Of a stretch of 64,000 nt of DNA, positions 33,418 to 42,363 are shown piece by piece. A program made the translations under genes and the position numbers. Source of the stretch: Annona cherimola (taxonomy: Eukaryota; Streptophyta; Magnoliopsida; Magnoliales; Annonaceae); the NCBI GenBank assembly GCA_030490835.1, contig CM059971.1, positions 77,580,224-77,644,223 of the forward strand, in the 5' to 3' direction. Numbering within the stretch: the stretch's first letter is position 1; every line of letters starts with the position of its first letter. The notes beneath the pieces were generated by a model. It worked only from the letters and a program-made list of their open reading frames with translations. It made no database searches and was not told the origin of the DNA.

Positions 33418-34130
33418 GGGCAATGGGGAGATAGATGAGGATGGATTTGGAGAAGGGAGGCATTGCTAAATAGTGAAATGCAACTTGGGTGGCCTCTCCA
33501 ACAAGAAATACCTCCTATGACATCTGAAGAAAACAGAAATGTGTAAATATTGGTAGAAAGTCCTTGGGTTTAAAGGAAGGTTCCTTTCTTGGATTGACAA
33601 AAGCAATATTGGTAGAAAGTCCTTGGGTTTGGAGAAAAGCATCAAATTCTCCGACACTGACTATGATCGCACGGTAGAGGAGCTAGGCCAGGAATCTGAC
33701 GGATGGAATAAAATCAGGAAGAAAATATATAACACTTCATGGCTCGATGTATTTGTTTCCTGAAGGGTCTGTTGGGGTACTAGGAGTTTGGATTTGGAAT
33801 TGGAGTGCGAATTGGCTCGGGCTCACTCTCGTCGTGTCAATCCAACTCCCTCCATTACTAAAAACTCAACCTATCCTATTCCGACTTCATTTTTGGAATA
33901 CATCATTCTAATCCTAAACCAACACGAAGAAAATTGTTTTGCTTTCTGGTTGAATTCGGATTGATGAATGGAACTAAAGTTTTAAATTGGTATCTTGGAT
34001 TTTGTTCATTTTTGTCAAAATTCTTTTAAGAATTTAATTTCAATACTCGGATTTTAATAAATAATAGGAAAAGATGTAGGAGATAAATGCTCACTAGGAT
34101 TAGAAAAACGAGAGAAATGAAAATTTTTAT
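33418..34130. other. TLP 5' flank (promoter side), nearly identical in both units
   Basis: Contains two copies of a 26-bp repeat starting AATATTGGTAGAAAGTCC (33545 and 33604) and a TATATATT on the minus strand near 33724-33731, about 310 bp upstream of the ATG. No TATA box at the usual distance from 33417 stands out. If transcription starts at the far TATA, several upstream ATGs, including 33463, would precede the real start. Confidence 0.4.
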
Positions 34131-34184
34131 GTTTATGCATATACTTTTTTTTTTTTTTTTGATGAAAGGTTTATGCATATACTT
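34131..34184 (-). mobile_element. Tail-only retroposon insertion with TSD (unit 1)
   Basis: GTTTATGCATATACT occurs at 34131-34145 and again from 34169, separated by a T run and GATGAAAG, i.e. CTTTCATC plus poly(A) on the minus strand. Unit 2 has the single uninterrupted site at about 44165-44182. The insertion is thus only about 23 bp: the last few bases of an element plus its A tail. Confidence 0.82.
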
Positions 34185-34347
34185 ATTGTGTACTAGTTGG
34201 AACATTTTAATTTGGGCTGCCCAACGTCCAACAGCCCGCGGCTCACATCCCCCAAACTAGTTTATGGACTGAAATGATGGCCCAGGTCGGGTCTGTACAT
34301 AATACATCCTACTGACTTGACCGCCTACATGAAATATTGTGATCTAA

Positions 34348-34525
34348 GGCTTCATGTAGTTGAGCACCTGCCATAGGGCAGTTGGTAGCTCATGCGGGCA
34401 TGACTGCCCAGCGTCGGGGTTTCGAATCCCCCTCTCTGCAAAGTGCAAAAACCAGCTTCAGTTGTGAGCAGTGGCTCCAACTCAATCAAAAAAAAAAAAA
34501 AAAAAAAAAAAGGCTTCATGTAGTT
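34348..34525 (+). mobile_element. tRNA-derived SINE with A tail and 14-bp TSD (unit 1 only)
   Basis: A 150-bp element (34362-34511) begins GAGCACCTGCC and ends in 24 A (34488-34511). It has a Pol III box A-like TAGCTCATGCGG (34386-34397) and box B GGTTTCGAATCCC (34418-34430) at tRNA-like spacing, giving a tRNA-derived head. GGCTTCATGTAGTT flanks it on both sides (34348-34361, 34512-34525). Unit 2 has the uninterrupted site near 44347-44361, which proves insertion after duplication. It encodes no protein and must be moved by a LINE. Confidence 0.93.
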
Positions 34526-34639
34526 ACAATGGCTTTGACGTGAGGCTTCTTCTTCACCTGATCACCTCAGTCTTCGGTATTCACGGGATTGAGAGAAAAG
34601 AAATACACCAATGCGTCGGGGAGTGATCTTGTCGGGTCG

Positions 34640-34930
34640 GCTTAGTCCACCTATTTTTAAAAAATTTTAATTTATTTTTTAAGTGTATTTAATTTGTATG
34701 CTAAGTTTTACCATTCTTAAATATGCGTGCCTATTTTTTTATTTTCAAGAATACAATTTTCTGTGGGATATTTAAGTCATTGCACCCCAAAATTAATGCT
34801 TTTTAAAAATAAAAAATTATATAAATATATACGAATATTGTAAAATTTAGTATATGAATTAAATATTTTAGGAAAATAATTTTGTGAAATTTTTAAAAAA
34901 ATTTAAAAAAGTAAGTCTATTAGGCTGCGC
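34640..34930. mobile_element. Diverged family B-like MITE
   Basis: Palindromic AT-rich element: arms with TTAAGTGTATTTAATTTGTA and TATATGAATTAAATATTTTA around a core containing TTTAAGTCATTGCACCCC. The unit 2 copy is about 44490-44770 and differs at roughly one base in twenty. Confidence 0.45.
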
Positions 34931-35186
34931 ATAACAAGATTACTCTCCCAATGTATATGTCTAAGCTCATGTAATAAAATCAAATGAATAAAATTCATTA
35001 TTTGTTCGAATTTCAAAGGGGTTTCTTTTATCTATGGTCTTCTCCAGCCGCTCTTTCCTTCGTCTAATCGCACCCACTTACCTGTCCAGCTTTTAGATTA
35101 TTCTCTTGATTTGATTTTTATTCCCTAAAACTATCACAAAAGAATGAGTTGTACGTGCGGTGAAAGAATCACTACGTATCTGGTTT

Positions 35187-35657
35187 AGCATACTTTGCAA
35201 TGCTTAAAATTTATTGTAAAACGAGTTATTGGAGGACGAATAATTTCTTTTCCACCAGTAAATTTTCTCATCAAGTACAAAATAAAGCTATGATTATAAA
35301 TAAATGTTGAAATAGAACGAGCTTCCTCTATCACCTCTTTCACATCTTTCATCTTTGTAATATCTTCTAGTATTAAATTAATATTATGTGCAGCACATGG
35401 TGTCCGTACAATGAATGGATATTTATCATTCGGTAAATGACACGTTAGCCAATAGTTAGATGCATTATCAGTCACTGCTTGTAAACATTTCTAGGTCCAA
35501 CTTCCTCAACAATAGTGATGAGTAATTCAGAAAATATTTGACCAGTTTTTGAATGTTTGGAATCATCAACAGACTTTAAAAATACAGTTCCCTTAGGACA
35601 ATATACTAGAAAATTTATCAAGATCGTTTTCTTTTGATCTGTCCATCCATCAGCCAT
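35187..35657 (-). pseudogene. hAT-family transposase fragment (DUF659-like)
   Basis: Two abutting minus-strand frames give a DUF659-type hAT transposase piece. The upstream part (35657-35472) starts MADGWTDQKKTILINFLVYC and includes KSVDDSKHSKTG. The downstream part (35475-35185) has VTDNASNYW, then TPCAAHNINLILEDI and IYNHSF. They are separated by a one-base frame change near 35475. BED zinc finger and C-terminal dimerisation region are absent. It sits exactly between the two segmental duplication units and is not found at their outer ends. Confidence 0.85.
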
Positions 35658-35700
35658 TATAGAGCAACCACATTCTTTCTACATTCCCTTAAATGATTTA

Positions 35701-36502
35701 TTCAATCTTTTGCGATAAATAATTTTCTCGCTAATATTAATTATGTGCTAATATTCCTTGTAGCCAACTAATTGCGAATGAGAAAAAAACAATTATCACA
35801 AACTTCAACAAAGGTGAAAAGTTAATGATGATAACTACAATATCTGGCATTGTAAGGTCTAATATCTTTTGGAAGAGCAGAAAACACTGGAAGTGTTGAC
35901 CATTGTTATGAGTGAACCTGAGTAAGGAAGCATCACTTACTATAGAAGAGATTATGAGACTTCTCATTCTTATGAGATGAAGAATAGCATTGCTCACTCA
36001 CATTGCTAAACAATATGCAGAATGACCTAATATATGAATTTATATAGTATAGCACAGCTCAGGAAATGTGGATTGCCCTAAAAGAATAATTTGGAGCACT
36101 TTTGCCATGAAGGTGAGGAGACTCACTATCAAGTTTGACATTTGCAAGAAGTGCTACAACCATACTATGTGGCAGCATCTTTGAGAAATGTCAAATATAA
36201 TTCGAGAACTTAAGTCAGCTGGGCATATTCTCACAAATGAGCAATAGGTGTAGGCAATGATTAGGTCCCTTCTCGATAATTAGGAACATATGAAGGTTAA
36301 CATGACGTACAATGATAATATCAAGACCTTTAATAACATTGCACATCACTTGGATCTAGAGGATAAGCGTCTAGAGGCTGCGAAATTCTCGTCTAGGCAA
36401 GCATATTTGCTAGTTCCGAATCACACAAGACTTCAGGTTCTAAGTGAAAAAGAAATTAAAAGTTCTTCAATAAAAAAAGGAGAAGGACAATCAAGGCCCA
36501 CA
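35701..36502 (+). pseudogene. Ty1/copia gag remnant (unit 2)
   Basis: Diverged copy of the copia gag at 22541-23340. A frame at 36290-36526 has MTYNDNIKTFNNIAHHLDLE and LEDKRLEAAKFSSRQAYLLV, several residues closer to ordinary copia gag than the unit 1 version. It is cut at 36502 by the deletion junction; the last residues of the open frame come from unrelated sequence. Confidence 0.75.
36496..36502. other. Deletion junction with 7-bp microhomology GCCCACA
   Basis: Left of this site the sequence follows copia gag (23334-23340 is GCCCACA); right of it, it follows 26783-26789, also GCCCACA. One copy of the heptamer remains, as expected after end joining or slippage between two short matches, removing the equivalent of 23341-26789. 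Confidence 0.88.
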
Positions 36503-36589
36503 TCCAATGACTCGATACTGGAGTAAATGACATTATGATTTCAGTAAGGAGTTGGTGAAAACAACCACATCAAATGGCTCCAATAGTAT

Positions 36590-38880
36590 TTAAATGTAAT
36601 AATATATTATAACATTATTTATCAATATAAAAATTATACTTTGTGATTTAAATATTAAAAATAAAATTTAAAATTGATATTTTTGTCAAAATATTCTGTA
36701 ATATTGGTTTATATTGTTTCAAAATAGGATCTGTACAAAAGTTTGATTTGGATGTAAATCGGTATACTATTAAAGTAAATAGTTATAAATACAATTGGTG
36801 AAATATATATTAATTTTATGACCAAGTAAACCTCATATATAGTCCTGATGTTCCAATTCACTTCGATCCTCCTGTTTAGTTTAGACCTTATCTTGATAAT
36901 TTCATTAAATCTAATCCATTTATTTTATTTAAATACCAAAAGTTATATCAATTGGAATTATGCGTATGCCACATCATCCAAAAATATATAAAATGTGTCT
37001 AAATTTACAAAATCACTTAGATGCACGTATCAAAAGTTTAGAATATTATAAAATTATTAATTTAGGTAAGATGAATATTTTAAATAGTTTAGATATTAAA
37101 TTAAAATCTTGTGGGTCCTTATAATAAACAAATCATTTTTAATAGATTTAAAGTCAATCTAAAGTAATTATTAATTTCGTGAATGATGAAAGTTATGGAT
37201 TGGGATAATTTTTGATAACAAATAAAATGCTAGTGCTAAATATAATAGATGGATTAAATTTAATAAAATCATTAAGATGGAGCTTGGAACTAGACAAGAG
37301 TACCAAAGTGAATTGGCACATCCGGGTGTATAATAGCTGAACTTTTATATATAGGAAAAGAATCAAGTTTATTCGAACTATGCCATAATTATGGTGTGGT
37401 CTACTGCCAAAATGGAGTTCATTTGATCATGAAATTAACATTTACCTACAAATTGTATTGAAAATTATTTACTTTAACATCATACAAAATTTCATTCAAA
37501 TTAAACATGTGCATAGGCACCATACTAAAATGGTAGAAAATCATCATAATAAAATAGTTTAATATAAATATCAATTTTAAAATTATATTTTCAACATCTA
37601 AATCATCCAAAATGTTATTTTATATGGATGAATGATTATATAAAATATTATAATATTCTAATATGTGTGGAGCCCATTATGTAATGAAATGCATCGTAAC
37701 TATGGTACATACAGACTGCACTTGAATTATTCTTATATATATACATATAGGATATGTGTTTATATATATATATATATATGATCTCGCTTCTATGAAACCT
37801 TTTATCTATGTTACCCACTCCATTTTAATTTTTTGATAGTTTATAGAAAATTCACTTAATGTATTATATTTAGTATCATTGATAGTATCTAAGAAACTCT
37901 TTTATTTATCTAATATCATTGAGGATGGGCCCGATTCAAAATTGACGTAATAAATAATTTATATTAAATATCAATTTTAAAGTTGTATTTTCAACAGTTA
38001 AATCATTTAAAATATCATTTCTAATAGATAAATGATTCTATAAAATATTATTATATTCTAATACTTGTGTAAATGGATCTAAGAGTTTTTCATCATTTAC
38101 ACATGAATATATATTTTTCAACAAATGTGGCACATAAACATACTTGATTAGGATGAAACTTAATTTCCTAGATAAACAAGTGATATTAAATATAATGAAT
38201 GGATTGAATTTTAAATCAATGATCAATATCTTAAAAATTAAATGAGTTATATGAGACCGCTTCTATATAACCTGATTATATAAAAACCAACCCCGCATGT
38301 AGAATTTTTATCTAATATATGCGACCAACCATACAGTGTGTCAATTTTAAAGTAGTATTTTTAATATTTAAACCGTCTAAAATATAATTTTTATATGGAT
38401 AAAAAATTATATAAAGTATTATTATATTTTAATGGGTGTGAAGAGCATTTTTAACAGGCTGTACTCTAATTACCATGCAGTCTATCTATGCACAGTAGCA
38501 TATCTCATATATATATATAATATTTCATTGCATTCGAACTACACCGTTTTGTCCTTCACTATGGAGCCCGCTTGATCATGAATAACAAACTACCCTACCT
38601 ATTATATTTAGAATATTTACTTTACTATCATATTAATTTTCATTCAAATTAGATATATGTATGGGTCACATTTGAAAATAGTACAAAATCAACATAATAA
38701 AATATTTTAATATAAATAATAAATTTAAGATTATTTTTTCAACATTTAAACCGTCTAATAAACGCTTTTATATGAATAAATGATTGTATAAAATATCATA
38801 CCATTTTAACATGTATAGAGCTCTATTTTACACGGCGGAGTCCGTTTGCACATGAATGCTTTTCTCTCCATGTTCATTTT
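36590..38880. mobile_element. Cluster of decayed MITEs (unit 2)
   Basis: Counterpart of 26880-29490 without the foldback element at 28036; at that site unit 2 has only TATATATATATATA followed by GATCTCGCTTC. Pieces about 36590-36840, 36860-37340, 37370-37720, 37780-38270, 38310-38480 and 38520-38830 carry the family A/E inner motifs. No coding content. Confidence 0.5.
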
Positions 38881-38974
38881 CCTTGAATAGGTGAAGGTCT
38901 CGCGTGTATGCAATCACGGTGGACAATACCATGTGAGCTTGCGCGTCGACTTCCACAGATGTGACCTCCCAGTC

Positions 38975-39024
38975 AAGTACACGTAGGAAATTTCATCAAA
39001 AAAAAAAAAAGTACACGTAGGAAA
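38975..39024 (+). mobile_element. Tail-only retroposon insertion with TSD (unit 2)
   Basis: GTACACGTAGGAAA at 38977-38990 is repeated at 39011-39024 with only TTTCATC and 13 A between. Unit 1 has the empty site (GTACGCGTAGGAAA near 29597-29610). The tail sequence TTTCATC plus A matches the insertion at 34146-34168, so the same retroposon family made both. Confidence 0.85.
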
Positions 39025-39466
39025 CAATGAACAGTTACAGAAATTACAAGCAAATTTTGTTGTCGCTGTGTATGCAAACTTTTTGTTGGACCCAAAAATT
39101 TGTAATTGGGATAGAGTGGATGTTGCGTTCACCTCCTACAGTGCTACTTATTAAGATCGACCCGGTGGGACTTGATCAGCTTTACAGTCTAAATGGGTGC
39201 ACCTAAGACATGCATAATTCCGTAATAAGTGATACGAATATTGTTTATTAAAATCCGAAGGCATGAAAGAATTAATATATGCTAATGGCTAGCGATGAAG
39301 CTAGTTGGTTAACTGGGGCAGAAAGCGAGAGCATATTCAGAGGCCTTGCATGTGAAAGTGGTGGTGTGATCGTCAAATGCATAACTGTATGCTCTGGGGC
39401 AAGCCTTTTTGAAGATGGTAGAGTAGAAAGAAGGCTTGCATGAGTTTGGGTTCGCATACTCTCCGC

Positions 39467-40041
39467 TAGGGGTGTTAACGGATCGGGTTGAACGGGTTGG
39501 AGCCTAATCCTAATCCTAACCCATTTAATATATCTCAACCCTAATCCGTTTATTAACCCATTTAAAAAACTTCAACCCTAACCCATTTACAACTCATTTA
39601 ATAAACGGGTTAACGGGTTGTTAACGGGTTGTGCTTGTTACAATCTTTCATGCTAAAAATCTTCAATAAAATCTGGAAATTTAAATAAATTAAATAATTC
39701 GAAGCTAACATACCTGAATTTAATTTATTTTAGCTTGAAAACATCAGCGCCAATCTCAAGTCATCTCTTTAATGTTAATTCCTGTTATAAATATTATATA
39801 TATATATTATAATATATTATATTAAATGAGTTATACGGGTTGAACGGGTTGAACGAGTTAAATAAACGGGTTGGACGGGTTGACGGGTTGCGAAGCCTCA
39901 ACCCTAATCCGTTTATTTAATTAAATGGTTGAACGGGTTGGCGGATCATAACCCATTTATTCAAAAATCTCAACCCAAACTCATTTATTAACGGGTTGAA
40001 CGAGCGGGTTAACGGATTGACCATGACCATTAACACCCCTA
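39467..40041. mobile_element. Non-autonomous hAT element with 8-bp TSD
   Basis: Ends TAGGGGTGTTAACGG and CCATTAACACCCCTA are 15-bp inverted repeats with one mismatch. CTCTCCGC flanks both sides (39459-39466, 40042-40049). TAGGG ends with an 8-bp TSD are diagnostic of hAT transposons. The 575-bp body has no transposase and is full of AACGGGTTG-type motifs in both orientations, which may be subterminal transposase-binding repeats. The empty site is visible in unit 1 near 30051 (CTCTCCAC). A relative in opposite orientation is at 52642-53232. Confidence 0.93.
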
Positions 40042-41444
40042 CTCTCCGCTGCAGCAGTATGCATCGAGGCCAAATGCATCACACGCGCTCTTGCATGGGA
40101 TCACTCCACCTCCATCTGCACCATCAACCACCTGCAGCTCCTTGGGACAACCTGAAATTAATAAGGGACATCAGTATTCATTTTGTTCCCTTTAACTATG
40201 TGTATTTGCTTTTTAGGTCATATAAGTTTGCCTTATTTGCATTTTAATCCCTGCCGTTAATGACATGTCGTTAATATGCATATATGAGTCATGTTCATGA
40301 GTCCCCACATAGTTTGAACATACTTGCAAATATACTTATATAATTTCAGAAATTGTAAATTACCCTTACATAGTTTGACAATAATTGCAAATATACCTAT
40401 ATAGTTTCAGAAATTGTAAATTACTCTTGCATAGTTTGACCATAATTGCAAATATACCCATGCCATTATGACGTTGTTACTGTACTATCATGACGTGGGT
40501 ATATTTGTAAAAACTAAATATATCCACTTAATTTTTAAAATTGCAAGTATACTCATATACTTTGCAAACTTTTACAAATATACCTACATTGTGATAGTGG
40601 AGTTATAATGACATGGTTATATTTGCAATTACGGTGAAACTATGTGAGGGTAATTTATAATTTTTGAAACTATGTGAGTATATTTACGATTATGGTAAAA
40701 CTAATTGGGTTTATTTGCAAATCACACTTTTTTATGATTCGAAAGATAAAAATATAGTTGCTAAAGAAAAACTTCCATATTAATAATTTGTGACATATGT
40801 TATATAATAACTATTAAGAAGAATTTGGTTATATCAATAGTCCAGATTTTTATATTTAGCAACTAAAATTTGATATGATTGTCAAAGCATATTATTATAA
40901 GCAAAGAAATTTTTTCTTATCTACGAAGTATCACTTAAGCAAGAAATTTTCCATCCACGAAAAAGTATTATCTGAAGCAATGAAAAATTTCTCGCATATA
41001 TATATATATATATCTTATTAATAAAAATTTTTTGTTGCTAATAAGGGTTGTTAAAAATGCATTTTCTTAGAGTGGTTGCAGTTGGCTATAATGGGCCCAC
41101 ATGATGATAAAAACAAAATTCATGATACCTTGCCTTTAATATTATTCATTTAACTATAACACCAAGTTTCATGAAAATGACATATGTGCATGGCATCGTC
41201 TCAAAAAGGATATCAAAATTCTCCTAAAAAAAGTTATCAAAATTAAATATGTTCATGGGCATCATCTCAAAAAGGTACAAAAGAGACTTAGTAAAATTAT
41301 TTTGTTTATAAATCAATTTTGATGTTTTTAATTTATCATCTAAACCGTGTAAAATAGCAAAATTATGACTACAAATGATTTTACAACGTGTTATAAAATT
41401 TTAAAACATATGTAAGTATATCTAACTACTTTCTTAATTTACAT

Positions 41445-41716
41445 GTGTGTTTGAGAAGTGATAAAACTTTTTAATGAAATTTTTTTTGTGTAAAAGTAAT
41501 TGAAATAGGAAAAAATGATACGATAGAAGTAATGATGAGGAGTAAGTAAAAATATAGAATAAAGTTAAAATAAATAGGTTAGTTGTATGGGTAATTGTGT
41601 ATAAATAATTGAAAAGTCAAGATTGTATAAGAAGACATTAAAAAATAATTAAAAATAGGATAATTACAGAAAATAAAAAATTTAAATTAAAAAGTTTTAT
41701 AGCCAAACAAACACAC
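41445..41716. mobile_element. PIF/Harbinger-like MITE in TLP intron (unit 2)
   Basis: Same insertion as 31455-31703, with CAT on both sides (41442-41444, 41717-41719); slightly longer and probably closer to the original form. Confidence 0.7.
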
Positions 41717-42318
41717 CATACATATAAAAAAATCTATCTTTTAAGCCGGTACGACCTGATAAGTACTTGAATTGAAATATTTATATAAAAAATTAGAGTG
41801 TGTTTGAAAAGTGATAAAAAATTTTATGAAAAGATTTTGATATAAAAGTTTGTGAAATGAGATAAAGTAATGTTATATGACATGAGTAATAATGATGAGT
41901 AAAGAAAATAAAATTAAAATAAATAGATTAGTTATATGGTTAGTTGTATAGAAATGATTGAAAAGTAAAGTTCACCTAAATCCGGTACAACCCGACCTGA
42001 GTTGCACCCTTGTTGCTTGCACCTACATCAATGGAGGGGTCCCAAACACTACCAAAACATAATAATCAGTCTGTTTACTGGTACCAACAATTTTGTTTAA
42101 TCATCCTATCTTGGATCCATAATAATGCTCAGGGGTTTATTTCATTATGTCATTATAATTTATTTTTCACCTATGCAGAATCAGCTGATTAATGCTCAAC
42201 GTTTATTTGAGAATCAGAGAAAGAACGAATGGGAACAACGAAACATAACTGAAAGGAAAGCCAGAACAGATACGAGAACGAGGAAAAAGTAAGATTTAAT
42301 ATACATATCATAACTTGA

Positions 42319-42321
<3 letters not shown>

Positions 42322-42361
<40 letters not shown>
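42322..42361. repeat. TA microsatellite (long allele) in TLP intron
   Basis: About 20 AT units, against about 11 at 32300-32322 in unit 1. Confidence 0.85.

Positions 42362-42363
<2 letters not shown>

Larger units (their letters stand above)
22541..35186 (+). repeat. Tandem segmental duplication, unit 1 (~12.6 kb)
   Basis: Unit 1 aligns to 35701-45028 in the same orientation. The copia part (22541-23340) matches 35701-36502, and 26783-35186 matches 36496-45028. The 3.4 kb between (23341-26789) is absent from unit 2. Similarity on the right stops at TCTGGTTT (35186 and 45028). Unit 1 alone carries the foldback MITE at 28036, the SINE at 34362 and the poly(T) insertion at 34146. Unit 2 alone carries the hAT element and the A-tail insertion at 38991. 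Confidence 0.92.

Noticed and set aside
33026..33469. Long open frames overlapping TLP exon 1 on both strands (33026-33463 minus, 33062-33469 plus; also 43061-43504)
   Set aside because: Shadows of the GC-rich TLP exon. The frame at 32910-33417 carries the full thaumatin signature and cysteine pattern and splices cleanly to exon 2.
34362..34511. A genuine tRNA gene
   Set aside because: Box A and box B are tRNA-like, but the 3' half continues into an unrelated tail ending in poly(A), with a TSD and an empty site, so it is a SINE.
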